Positions 21,241-32,129 of a stretch of DNA of 64,000 nucleotides are shown piece after piece. Source of the DNA: Antilocapra americana (lineage: Eukaryota; Chordata; Mammalia; Artiodactyla; Antilocapridae); NCBI GenBank assembly GCA_007570785.1, contig ML662442.1, forward strand, positions 63,265,392-63,329,391, written 5' to 3'. Positions within the stretch are counted from its first letter, which is position 1; the number at the start of each line of letters is the position of its first letter. Below the pieces are notes generated by a model that did not search any database, had not been told where the DNA came from, and was given only the letters and a program-made list of their open reading frames with translations. A program made the position numbers and the translations under genes.

Positions 21241-22200
21241 TATTTTATAGTAGTAGCCAGAGCCAGAAAAAAAGTCATTGTTAAAATAATTTTAAAACAT
21301 GCGTGAAAATGGGACTAATTTATAATTACACCCAAAGGCTGAAGCAAAACATCTGCACACACACATACATTTAAAGTTCAGGCCAAGTGTTTTTAAAGTG
21401 GCCTTTAGGAAGCCTCTACCTGTTTATCTGAATTCATGCCTTAATTAAGTACCAAAAGGGAAACAAACAGTTTCAAACAGAGGAAAAAAGAAGAATGGCA
21501 TTGTAAAAGAAAAAATATCTTTCTAAAGGATCGCCAACACATGCTGAGGACAGGACCTTATAAGCTTTCCATCAAGAAACGGCATTTAAACAATTCAGTA
21601 AAGAGCATGGCATCACCGATCACCAAAGAAAGCTTCTTCGTGTCACAGCAGCATGTGGTCCCTTGGGACTTGGAATTCATCCACTGGGACACACACGTCG
21701 TTTCGAGAGTCAAAGTCATGTGAATGTCCTGCCTCTAGAGCCTTCTTTTACTTCCTATATGCAAATGATCTGGATGGAAAACAACGCATGTTCATTTTAG
21801 GGAACATAGAAATAATCACAAGAATAATGACGGCCACCTTGTACCGGATTGCAACAGCTGCCAGGTATCACTGTTATCACACCTGCGGGCGGAGACCCAC
21901 GGGACACAATTAACAGTCCGGATTCCCACCCCAGGTGTGAGACCCCAAAGCAGGCACTCGAGCCACCATCCTTTCCCACTTCATTAAAGCACATGGCTTC
22001 ATGAAAGCCTCATACCCAAACATCAGCTTGCTAGTTTATGAGTGGCCCATAAACTCCTGGGGTTTACTTCTGTTCAAAAAATGAGCATATTTAGCAGGAA
22101 TTGTATCAAAAATGTCTAAAGAGAAATTGATGCTATTCAAATATTTATGCTGTCTTAAAGGTGTATTCAGTCTTTCATTGGACCATATATCCTCATTTCA
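21241..22200. promoter_or_regulatory. repeat-poor intronic block, candidate conserved noncoding element
   Basis: This stretch lacks recognised repeats and holds several preserved CpGs: ATCGCC near 21530, ACCGATCACC near 21615, CACACGTCGTTTCGAG near 21690, and CGGCC, ACCGG and CTGCGGGCGGAGACCCACGG around 21830-21900. In a repeat-dense intron, that pattern suggests selection, for example an enhancer of SAMD3 or a neighbour. The claim is inference from composition only. The short open frames have no known domain. Confidence 0.3.
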
Positions 22201-22399
22201 AGTAAAAACTCCTATTTAGCCTCTGTTTGCCAGTACTAGGGCAAATGCTCTGCTCACAAGGAAAAAAGGGTATGGTTTTTGCCCAGGTAGCACTTCCATG
22301 GAGGGAATACAGACTTTAAAGTGATCAGTTTCATTATCTAGTCTTATAAGTAAAGAAAGGGGCATGTAGAGGATACTACACAGTAGAAAAAGGGCTCCT

Positions 22400-22455
22400 T
22401 GCCTGAACTGCACAGGGCAGGTATCAGGGTGATGCCTGAACTGCACAGGGCAGGT
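22400..22455. repeat. 23-bp direct repeat
   Basis: A perfect 23-bp unit starting TGCCTGAACTGCACAGGGCA occurs at 22400-22422 and again at 22433-22455, 33 bp apart. The ten bases between are unique. It is a small local duplication in intron 3. Confidence 0.9.
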
Positions 22456-23057
22456 GGTTGGGAAATGCCAGATTGACTACCTCGACTCTTGGACTGTATC
22501 TTACCTCCAGTCCCCCCAGGACTTCTAGTGCCACATTCCTGGGTCTGTTTCTCTAGATATATAGTTTTCCTCTGTTCCAGGGTAGCCCAGATGTTGAAAT
22601 GCTACAGCTCATAAAACCCAGTGTAGGGATATAAGGAAATGTTTAACAAAGCCGTGCCTCCATCAGGAATGGTCAAGACTGTTAATTCAAATTTAAAAAA
22701 AAAAAAAAACTCCGCAAAAAGCTAATTCTATAAGACACTATTTACAGAACAAATTCCATCTTTGTGGCTACTGCCAATCACTCTGGACAGTTTATGACAG
22801 AAAAATTGTCTTTTTCCTTAACAGCATGTCCTTGAAAGATGCATAATATCATCTCAAAACTTAACATGTTCAGTGCAAAGATAAAAAAGAAATTGACCTT
22901 CATCTCTTACCAAATATCTTCACCACTTGATTTATAAAAATCCCTTCCATAAAAACAAATAGTTTCAATTAGAAATACTTTTAAGCATGAAACCTCATAA
23001 CAATAGAGACAAATATTATCAATTGACTTTAAGATGTTTAGAAGTTGTCTGTCCCAC
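22456..23057. other. intronic sequence left of exon 3, no feature recognised
   Basis: An A-run lies at 22694-22709. The reading frame of exon 3 stays open past the donor for about 50 codons, but the family match stops at the donor. Confidence 0.45.
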
Positions 23058-23165
23058 CTCTGTTTCAGTACTCTGTGGTCAATCAATCCGTTATCAAGTT
23101 GGTCAGCTGGATAGAAAGATGGCATCTGCTCCCCACCACTGGCTGGACGGGAGGACTGCTCATCC
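23058..23165 (-). CDS. SAMD3: SAMD3 coding exon 3 (residues 83-119)
   Basis: This 108-nt exon has acceptor TTGGTGACAG and donor GTGGGA. The donor is GT but weaker than the others. The first base completes a Glu codon and the last two bases begin Arg 119. It encodes EDEQSSRPASGGEQMPSFYP then ADQLDNGLIDHRVLKQR. The first part is a low-complexity linker after the SAM domain. The second part matches the SAMD3 family closely. Exon borders were set by phase and family match. Confidence 0.93.
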
Positions 23166-23990
23166 CTGTCACCAAGAAAGAAAAGGTGGGTCTAGGGTGT
23201 TCAACTGTTGCTGTCATAGTGACTCTGAAGGCGTAAATCAGCCGAGAGTAAACACTATGATCTGTGTCCATTCCAAGCTCCACCTTAGAGTCATGACTAA
23301 AAGGATTAAAAGAAAAACCCTCTGGGGCCATTTCACTCACTACCAGCTTATCATGCCGGGAGGTGGATGATGCCAATTCACTGTGCTATTTTCACTCATC
23401 TATCACGTTTAAAATGGTATTATGAGAATCCTTTTCTTTATGAAACAATGGTAATAACAGAATATATCTTTGTTGATTAACATTATTTTTTGGCAAAAAA
23501 AATGAACTCTATATCAGATCCTTCCTCTCTTCCCTGCCATCTGGGGGGACCTTTGATTATTTGTGGAATTTCATGATCTTTGAACCACACTTCACTAACT
23601 CCCTCATCTTCTAAGTGAAACAACTGAAGCCGTGAAAGGAAGGCAGCTTGCTTACCACAAGCTCCTCAGTAACACCACCCGTTACCTCACTTTCCCAACT
23701 TTACAACTTCCTGTTCAGTGATTTTTCTATTGGCTTCACCAAGAGCAACACAAAAAGCAACTGGATATACTCCTTCCTGTTATATAGTCCTGTCATTTAC
23801 CTAAGTCTGAGTTGGAGGTCAAGTATCCTGTCCATATGTAGCCTGTGAATTCTTTTTTCAAAGTAACATACCAGGCAACTGTTAGCCATTAAATGAAATT
23901 TACACTCAAGTTGGAACCCACCTGTAAACTCTGATCTAGGCTGCCCCTTTATAAACTCTTCAGAGGGAGTCCTAAGCATCATTTATTCTA
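23166..23990. other. intron 2 sequence, no gene recognised
   Basis: Open frames at 22987-23370 and 23083-23376 overlap exon 3 in other frames or run through its acceptor, and are not separate genes. Confidence 0.45.
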
Positions 23991-24110
23991 CCCACTTCAT
24001 TTTACAGTCAAAACTAAGAAAAATCAAGCAATTCTCCAAGGTTAGATGAGTAGCTGATATCAGAACAGAGATCTGTAATCCAGTTTTAATACCTAGCTTC
24101 AGGGGTCTTT
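23990..24110 (-). mobile_element. MIR SINE (reversed)
   Basis: ACTTCATTTTACAGTCAAAACTAAG, then AATTCTCCAAGGTTAGATGAGTAGCTGATATCAGAACAGAGATCTG, follow the reversed MIR core. It is diverged, as expected for a Mesozoic SINE. Confidence 0.65.
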
Positions 24111-24559
24111 CTACTCCATCAAATTTCCTATCGTTATTAAGAACTTATTAAAATTATTTAACTAAATAAATAGCATATTCTTATACATTTTTTTATATTA
24201 CTATGACTCCACATGACAATATATTTGTCATGTGCCTACATATTTGACAATAAGCAAATATAGCTGATAAGCATTTTAACTAACTATAACCTGCAAACCT
24301 ACTTGAAATTGTGATTTTGCACCAGAATAATTGAATCTGAATGGAAAACAACACAAACCTTAGAGTCAGCTATTTATTGGGTAGAATGAAAAGTCCCCAT
24401 TCGGCCCCTGGAAAACCAATGTTCTAAGTCATGGTTACATTTCAAAATGGCTTTATAACCACATTAATAATACTTAATATTTAACAAAAGACTATATTTT
24501 AGTCTGGGAGAAGGAGGAGATATTTTCTCAAAGATTATGATACTCTGAACATCAGTGTG

Positions 24560-24680
24560 ATTAACATGGCATTAAGTATGTATTATTTTTCACAACCTAG
24601 AGATGAAGCAACAGGAGTGTTAATGTTTAATGCAATCAATCCAAGTCAGTGGTAGGACCAGGAATGATGCCCAGACTTCC
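24560..24680 (-). mobile_element. MIR SINE (reversed)
   Basis: ATTTTTCACAACCTAGAGATGAAGCAACAG, then AATCCAAGTCAGTGGTAGGACCAGGAATGATGCCCAGA, match the reversed MIR core and tail. Confidence 0.6.
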
Positions 24681-25977
24681 TGGCAGTCCAGTTAGTTCTC
24701 ATTTACTAGAGAACATTATAAACTACTTTGCAGTGGGAAAAAAAGGCTGTCAGTTTTCTTCCAAGCTGTGCCTAAGGCAACGTCAAGATTCCAGTCAACT
24801 GAGGGGAACTTCCAGCTCAAGACTCCAACTCATCCAAGAATGCTAGGAAATTTCTTTGAGCTCTATGTAAGGCTTACTCCCTCCCTTTGCTGCAAAGGAG
24901 TAAAGGCATACAGAGGGAACTGCATCAAAAGTCACATATCTTTTACACGGGCGTGTTAGAACAATGTTTAGAAGAAATCCCTGGAGTAAATCAAATGGTA
25001 GACTCTCTAGACCAAATGTGGGCCATTCCTTCAACCTGACCTATCCCCCTCCTTGTCCCAAATATCCAAATTCTCTAGAAATCAAATTACCTAAGTTAGA
25101 TCTCTCTAACATTGCTTATAAAAAAGCAAGACAGAAACATAGTTTTACAGATATACTGAGAAAAAAAAAAGTAAAACCATGGAATGGATTTCAAAAAACA
25201 TAACCTTATTTTAAAACTTAATAAATAATCAGACTGCAGTAGTTATTTAAACTTAGAAATCTTGCAAAAAGTTTCAAATATGGAAAAGCCAAATTAGAAT
25301 GCCTGAAATGATCCTGGGGCATAGATTGTAAAGTGAAATTTTTAATTTTATAATTTTTGTTTTCATTCCTTTTTATGGCAGAAGTCAATGATTAAAAAAA
25401 AATAACATCAAAACCTCAAAACCATCACAAATTTTTCTACAAGACTTCTGTGGGATGCTACCACAGCATTCAGTGCTCCAAGAACACTCTTGAGAAATTA
25501 CAAAATCCAATGCAGCAAAAATCTTCAGCAAATCATATTATGAAGGCCTCTAGAAGAGAATATAAATTAGTTACTATAAGGAATCCTGGGCAAATAAGTA
25601 AATACATACATAAATAGCTTTGGGGAAAGCAAAGAAGCAAAAAAAGATGCCTTCCTCAAGTCCTACCTTTAAGACCTAAGCCGCAGGAGTTCATTTCTGC
25701 TTGTGTTATATTTTAACTGCTTGTTACAGAGATTCTATATAGCAACTTCAGGCTTATAGGTCTTCCCTAACAAATGGAGTCAGAGTTTAAAAACCTGGTG
25801 CATTAAAATTAAAAAAAAAAAAAGTATCTTGATTCATAAAACTTTGCAAAAACTGTTACTGTACACACAAGCTGAAAATGGTCACAATTTTCAACAAAGG
25901 TTAAACTCCATATGCTATGCTACAGCCATCTTAGGGAAAGCCCAGAATCAAAAACAGGGCCATTCATGAACACTTAC
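24681..25977. other. intron 2 sequence next to exon 2, no repeat recognised
   Basis: A few short open frames (24649-25203) do not resemble known proteins. A-runs occur at 25160-25170, 25395-25404 and 25809-25823. No additional SAMD3 exon was seen. Confidence 0.45.
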
Positions 25978-26146
25978 TCTGCTTGCATGACCGGGGCTGT
26001 TTCTCCAGGGGACTTCAGCTCTTGACTCTTCTGCTTATATTTTTTAATTAAATCCATTAGAACAGCCTGGTGTCCAATTTTCTTTACCAGTTGCTGAACC
26101 ATCCGATCATTAAGTGCTAGGAGAGCAGCCCCACTTACTTCTTCCT
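25978..26146 (-). CDS. SAMD3: SAMD3 coding exon 2 (residues 27-82, rest of SAM domain)
   Basis: This 169-nt exon has acceptor CTTTTTCCCAG and donor GTAAGT. It completes codon 27 and ends two bases into codon 83. The protein reads EEVSGAALLALNDRMVQQLV, then KKIGHQAVLMDLIKKYKQ, the second half of a SAM domain with its C-terminal helix. It then passes into a polar linker ending in VMQAE. SAM domains mediate homo- or hetero-oligomer contacts. The partner of SAMD3 is not established to my knowledge. Confidence 0.95.
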
Positions 26147-26800
26147 CTGGGAAAAAGAGAAAAAACCTCTACCTGTCTGCTGGGTAAAATACTGTAAAAC
26201 ACAGCGCTCTGAGCAGGCAGAATTATTTCTCATGTTAAAAGAGCATCTAAACTTGTGCTCTATAGTTATAAAATTATCTATGTTTTTGCAAAAATAGAAC
26301 ACTAATAATGCATAATTCCAAATGCATGTATGCTCCTAAGAAAGCATTGCAACATGGAGTCACAATAAAACTTTTTACATCCACATTACTGCCTCCCCTC
26401 TTCTGATTCTTTCTAATGTTGTTTTTATAAGGAAAGAAAATCTTTTTGGAAAAGTATTCTTAATGTACCTCCCAGGCAATAGTCAATACTTGCAAATCCA
26501 ACACTATACAGAGCTGCCTAAAAAAAATGCACATCCTGGACAAAAGCAATATTAAATGTATATATCAAATATGTATTTTAAGTAACTCAAGATTTTGAGT
26601 TCTTTTTGAAATAATTAGATTTTATCATGGATACTAGGTCAAATGCAAACTCTGCTACAGTCAGTAAAGAAATAAAAGTTTCCCACTGTAGGCAACTCCA
26701 CATCAATGTTCACATGCATTAGGAAAAAAGAAATCAATGACAGAAGACACTCAATATCTCAGCTGCTCAATTAACATTTTTGAAAGTATAAACAACTCAC
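26147..26800. other. SAMD3 intron 1 (654 nt), no repeat recognised
   Basis: A compact AT-rich intron between the start-codon exon and exon 2, bounded by GTGAGT and CCCAG. Nothing else is assignable. Confidence 0.7.
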
Positions 26801-26900
26801 CTTGAAACCTATGAACTAGCTCGCCTAAGTTTTTCTCCACCAGCCAACTGCAGACCTGGTCAACTGACCAAGTTTCCATGGCTGTATCCTGTAAATACAC
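26801..26900 (-). CDS. SAMD3: SAMD3 first coding exon (start codon at 26879; residues 1-26)
   Basis: The exon has a good acceptor (CTCTTTTTATTCTACAG ending at 26901) and donor GTGAGT at 26800. Translation starts at the ATG at 26879-26877, in the context GCCATGG with G at -3 and +4. It gives METWSVDQVCSWLVEKNLGE, the start of the SAM domain, with W4 and W12 typical of its first helix. Upstream codons stay open, so the start is chosen by family match. Bases 26900-26880 would be 5' UTR. A nearer AG, with exon start at 26888, is a possible alternative. SAMD3 is expressed mainly in T and NK lymphocytes in human, and its biochemical role is unknown. Confidence 0.93.
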
Positions 26901-29367
26901 CTGTAGAATAAAAAGAGGAGTCTTCAGTTTTTCTTTCTGACTGTTGTTCTTCTGTTTAATTTTAACAATCAGCGGTCTAAGACCTTCCTTTGCAGACTCT
27001 TTGAGACTCTCAATACTAAGCTTCTTTAAAAGTATTGTTTTCCGAATACACATCTAAAAGTTGCTAATAAAACAAATGCCCTTTTTGAAAATGAGACCAG
27101 TTTGAACCTATTTCTTAGCCTCATTTCTCAAATTTCTTCACCTTCTCCTACTTTTTTTCCACAGGCATCCCTCAGGTTTACTAACAGACAGCTAGAGACA
27201 TACAATGGTACCCAATCCTGTACCATTAACACCCAGGTTTCTTCACAAAGAAAAGAAAGGTGTGAAATTCACCACTAGTAGGCTTATCAGGAAGTGGTTG
27301 ACATTTACAAAAGGGGTGGGCAGGGGAGGAAGGGAGGAAGGATGGAAGGATCAGATAAAAGCCTGACAGAGATGTTTAGTAAACCCTGACTGATTAACCC
27401 CTTGCAGGAGAGAGAGCCTGTAACTGCTTCTGATTGTTTCCTTTTAGCAAGAGGACCAACTAGGAGCCAAATTCTCAGGAGAGTCTGAATGTTTCCTTTC
27501 TTTCAATAATATTTTTACATATTCCACTCAGTTCTAGAACTTTATTGAAGATCATTATGATTCACAAAATGACTCATACGAACTAGCACATTGATTGAAG
27601 ACCTAAAAAAAATTAGTTGGTAGATTCAAAATGGGAAAATGATTCAATATGTCAATAATTCTAAGTGCAAGAGGTATATTAAGTTTGCAAGATATATTCT
27701 TTAGCTATTCAGTTATACTGTCACTATTCTTTCCTAACCATTTGAAAACTTAAAACAAGTATGCCTATTGCAATAATTTTTCTAATTTCCCTTAGGCAGT
27801 CAATCCTGTTTTTTTTTTTTAATAATTTAATCCAAATGACTTAATGGACTGGAGAGAAACTGTAAAAACTTTAAACATTTAAATCTTTTTAACATTACTT
27901 TAGATTTCATTTTTCAAATCAAACCATATAGATTTCTTTGTACAGTAAGACACTAACTCTCCTATAAAGACAGAGGGAAAAGCTACTCTTCCAGAAGTGG
28001 AATCCCAAGGAAAGGTAAAAAGAGTCATTAAATCATGTATTTTAATTTTATTGCTAGTTCTCCAAATAAATATTATTGTATTTTTCATTTTTGTGTATTT
28101 GAATAAGTTACAATTTCCAGCAGTTAGAATGGTGGCAAGGGAGAACCTGATTCCCTTTCATTCTTGACAATCTGAAAAGATAACAGACTTCAAAAATAAT
28201 TTCCTAAAAAGCAAGGACACTTCAAAAGAATAAGCCACATTCCCATAAGTATTCATGAACACCGAGTTACAAAATTGAAAACAAGGGTTAAACGTAGAAG
28301 AACGTCTTTCCAAATTATAGAAGTGGATTTAATTTGCTACAACAACGTAGCCACAGAACTCCTCCCCTAGGCTAAGCAGCCTTGGCAGGGTGTGAAAAGT
28401 CATTATTTGCGAGACTCTGGTGTAAATTAAAAATCACACCTTCCTGTCACACTTCTGGCTTCCTTGTGAAGAGTAGGACTTAGAAAAAAAAAAAGAAAAA
28501 TGAAAGAAAAAAGACAACAATTCTCTAAACTCAAGATTAAAAGGTATGCAGAGCAGAAGATACTGCCCTGCAGCCATCAATGTATAAAGGGAAATTTGAA
28601 AATAGAATGAATCCTTGAAAATCCCCTCGTATTTTTAAATTCCTAGATTCTGCAAAATCTATTTCTGGGAAAAACAGAGCAGTTATCAGATTGTAGCCTC
28701 ACACAAAATAACAAAGTTAAAATTAGTATAGTATAACTCATTTGTTTTCCTGAATATTTCATAAAATATACTATCACTACCTAGATAATGTAACATCTTC
28801 AAGTACCAACCTTATAACTTCCTCTCACATAAATAATGGATATATTATTTATGATCTTATGCATCATAAAGGAATAAAAGGTACGTCAAAAGAGAAAAGA
28901 CATATCCAGCAGCTTTATTGCATATCCAGCATTTTCAGAAACATCTGAGTATTTTGAAATGTGGGGGCAAGTATGATCATTAAATATTATAAGACATAAT
29001 AGTAAAAAAATAAAAATAATTAATAGTAGTATTCTGTTGGGATACTCCAGCCAAATAATTCTCATTATTTGATTATATTATATTTCAATTAAATAGATTG
29101 GTATTAAATATTAAAGAATCTCATCTAACTAAAGCCAGGAAGAAGTAAGACATTAGCTAAAGCAACCTCAATGTGGGCAAGTGTTATTTAATAAACTTGT
29201 TAAAACTCCAGAGGAAAATAATAATGCACACTGTGGATGTGGTTTATAATCTTCAAGAGCAGCATAACGTATCACAATATCAGCCACAAATAAACACTTT
29301 TTTAGAAAATGCAAAATCATTTGTCTCTTTCCTTTCTGTTTGCATTTTTACTTTTATTTTCCCAGAG
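26901..29367. other. 5' flank or 5' noncoding intron of SAMD3, nothing named
   Basis: AT-rich, largely repeat-free by eye. A GGAA-rich tract lies at 27324-27350. The minus frame upstream of the start exon (to 27053) is open but has no family support beyond the acceptor. An upstream noncoding exon is likely somewhere to the right but cannot be placed from sequence alone. Confidence 0.45.
27324..27350. repeat. GGAA/GGAT-rich tract
   Basis: AGGAAGGGAGGAAGGATGGA and flanks form an imperfect GGAA repeat, a possible ETS-factor binding cluster as well as a simple repeat. It lies about 420 bases upstream of the SAMD3 start exon. Confidence 0.6.
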
Positions 29368-29711
29368 TTAAAAAACTGAGAAAACAGAAAGATTGTTAAA
29401 AGTTTTGATGGCAGCATCTGCCTTCTCTTGAATCAAGGCATCATCTTGCTCTGGGAAAGGTCGTGTCCTGCCATAGTTAGACTTGACAGAACCAGCCATT
29501 TGGCGAAAACTGGGTCCTGATAGTGAAAAAGAAGGAAAACCAAAAGACAAAAATAGGGATGTGGCTATCAGACGGAGCAATGTCCAGGCAGTTCTGTTGG
29601 GCAGCAGCCTTGCTTTAACATGAGCAATGATATAATTGAACTCCATTGGAGCATAATATCTCATCTGCTTTGGGCTGCCATCTATTCCAACCATCTCCAG
29701 ACCAGAAGGAA
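29368..29711 (-). other. unassigned 108-codon open frame, possible retrocopy or exon
   Basis: A minus frame is open from 29694 (first ATG) to 29368, preceded by about five more open codons after a TGA. It has a hydrophobic stretch (TAWTLLRLIATSLFLSFGFP) in the middle and a charged end (RPFPEQDDALIQEKADAAIK). A sequence GAAAATAAAAG, holding a polyadenylation-like AATAAA, follows the stop about 15 bases on. TTGACTTCCAG just before the frame could be a splice acceptor. I do not recognise the protein. It could be a fragment of a retrocopied gene, an unannotated exon on the SAMD3 strand, or chance. Confidence 0.3.
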
Positions 29712-29890
29712 TGAAAACTGGAAGTCAACTAGAAAACCTTGCATACCTTATTCGTAAAAGTATTTACTGCCTAGATAGCTCAGAGCTAAGTAACTAAAGA
29801 TAGAGCAAAGAAATTAGGTGCCTTACCAAGAAGATAAGACACGTACATAACCAGAACATAGGGTCAGTTATGATGGATGCAGTAAATAGA

Positions 29891-30097
29891 GGGCTTCCCT
29901 GGTGGTTCAGTGGTAAAGAATCCACCTGCTAATGCAGGAGATGCAGGTTCAATTCCTGGGTCAGGAAGATCTCCTGGAGAAGGAAATGGCAACCCACTCC
30001 AATATTCTTACCTGGAAAATTCCATACACTGAGGACCCTAGAGAGCTACAGTCCATGGGGTTGCATAGGGTTGGACATGACTGAGCTCAATCGCATG
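29891..30097 (+). mobile_element. Bov-tA SINE
   Basis: GGGCTTCCCTGGTGGTTCAG at the head and GTTGGACATGACTGAGCTCA near the end; full length. Confidence 0.93.
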
Positions 30098-30510
30098 ATA
30101 TAAATAGCACTAGGGGCTGAATTTTCCCATTCTCCTGGAAAGGAATGCATCTTGATTTAGAATCTGAATGAAAGATACACTTTAGACAGTGAAGAAGCCT
30201 GAAGAAATGAGATCAATTGAATGAACTAAAAGTAACATGGCAGAAATAAGCAAGTTATGTTTAGGGACCTGAAAGTGACCACAATTCCTAGAATGGTAAA
30301 TGTATTGTAGGGAGTAACAATGAATCGGAAGGATCACTGGAGAATTAAAATACTGACTTCTGAGTTTATAGATGTAAGCTTTGGGAAAGAAGACATCGTG
30401 TTTTAGAAAGATTGTTTACATAGCTGAGCCAGACGAATTACAGGAAAAGGTGTTCTTTAAGTAAATTGCATATGAGAGTGAATGCTTTAACTTTTACTAA
30501 ACATTCACAA
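30098..30510. other. sequence between two SINEs, nothing recognised
   Basis: Unique-looking AT-rich sequence with no gene-like frame. Confidence 0.4.
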
Positions 30511-30641
30511 AGGCTTCCCTGGTGGCTCAGATAAAGAATCTGCCTGCAAAGTGGGAGACCTTGGTTTGATCCCTGGGTTGGGAAGATCTCCTGGAGGAGG
30601 CAACTCACTTCAGTATTCTTGCCTGGAGAATCCCCACGGAC
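30511..30641 (+). mobile_element. Bov-tA SINE, 3'-truncated
   Basis: The head and middle are present from AGGCTTCCCTGGTGGCTCAG to TTGCCTGGAGAATCCCCACGG. The rest of the body is missing. Confidence 0.9.
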
Positions 30642-30759
30642 TAATTTTTCTTCATTTTAGAAAGATAGATGTTTATGTTTATATTTATCTTTCCAAAAAT
30701 TGTAGAAATAAAAATTTTAATGTTTTTCATATGTTTTGAGCAAGAGCAGTAAGATGTAC

Positions 30760-31285
30760 AAAGCTACCCAATACCAAGCAAGCGAACACATCAAAAGGAA
30801 CCGTCAGTATACATTAAGCTATTGCCTACAGAATACGGAACTGCATCACCTTAGGTCAAACACTGAACAAGGAGGGAGCGCAGCTGCACCCATCAGAAGA
30901 CAATTGGATTAAAGGTTTACTGAGCATGGCCCTGTCCACTAGAGCAAGACATAGTTTGTCCCACATCCAGTCCCTCCAATCAGGAAGCATGCACAAGACT
31001 CTTACCCTCATCTGTCATAGGGCAAACAGAAGAAACAAGAACTATAATTCCACAGCCTCCAGAATGAAAACCACAATCACAAAAGCTAACCAAAATGATC
31101 ACATGGATTACAGCCTTGTCTTGGCGAAGGGGCTTGCATAACTCAATGAAGTTATGAGCAATGCCATGCAGGGCCACTCAAGGTGGAGGGGATCATGGTG
31201 GAGAGCTCTAACAAAACATGATCCACTGGAGAAGAGAATGGCAAACCACTCCAGTATTCTTGCCTTGAGAGCCCCAAACATGAAG
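30760..31285 (+). mobile_element. BovB LINE, 5' region only
   Basis: The order matches the BovB region before and at the start of the ORF, with the stretch GGGCCACTCAAGGTGGAGGG, then CATGGTGGAGAGCTCTAACA and ATGGCAAACCACTCCAGTAT. It stops shortly after. Other BovB copies here keep only 3' parts, so this is the only 5' piece in the window. Confidence 0.75.
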
Positions 31286-31304
31286 TTGAGCCAGTTGAAA
31301 TTGC

Positions 31305-31470
31305 TATTTCAAAAATGTATTTTTATTTATGTGGCTGCACCAGATCTAGTTGAAGCATGTAGAATCTTTAGTTGCAGCATGTGGAATCTAATTCCCTGGC
31401 CATGGATCAAACCCAGGACCACAGCACTGGGCACATGGAATCTTAGCCACTGGACTACCAGGGAAGTCCC
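31305..31470 (-). mobile_element. CHR-type SINE
   Basis: In reversed orientation: TTTTTATTTATGTGGCTGCA at the tail side, the CATGGATCAAACCCAGGACC block, and the head end ACTACCAGGGAAGTCCCC. Confidence 0.9.
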
Positions 31471-32129
31471 CAAAATGTCATTTTTGTACATACAAGAATC
31501 TAAGATCAATAATTCCTTATAGTGGAACTTATAGGTTGAATCTTGATTTTATGAAAACTACTAGTAAGTGTTATTTGGTTCCTTTTATTCAGCAAGACTT
31601 ACCAGAGGTGTCTGTGATTGATACCACCTCCAAACTTTGAGGGAGAGAAATGGTGAGCACAATAATGGTCACTTTAATTTTTTAATTTTTACACTAATAA
31701 AGAAACTAAACAGCAATCTATCTGGGAGGTTTAATTAAATTAATGAACAAAAATAGCAATGAGCCAGAGTTAGAGGTCTTTGGGGACATCTGGGTGACAA
31801 ACACCCAGTCTTTTGGCTTTTGAGTCAGACTTCTGGGGCATCCTTGCTTCTGGTTAGCTGACTGTCAAAGCTGATGGATCAGCAACATGAACTACATTCT
31901 CTGGATTCTTGCCAGAGATGGTAGCTGTGAGCTGCATTGTCAACTTCTATCAAAATCTGAATTTGTAACTGAGAAGATTTGATAGATGTCAGCTCTTCCA
32001 GTATTACTCTATAAATTTCAATTAATATTTAAATGTGTTTGTGTTTTTTACTTACTATGGTTCTGGTACTGGATAAATAGTCAAAAGAGCTAGAAATGCT
32101 TGGCAAAAGAACTTGTACTCCCAGATGTT
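31471..32129. other. intergenic or intronic sequence, nothing recognised
   Basis: AT-rich with no landmarks. It ends at the L1 region. Confidence 0.4.

Noticed and set aside
22907..23376. Frames around exon 3 as separate genes
   Set aside because: One is the exon 3 frame read past its donor, and the others are shadows in different frames.
26751..27053. 100-codon minus frame as the full first coding exon of SAMD3
   Set aside because: Only the part after the acceptor at 26900 matches the family. The upstream codons are intronic and a good CTACAG acceptor cuts them off.
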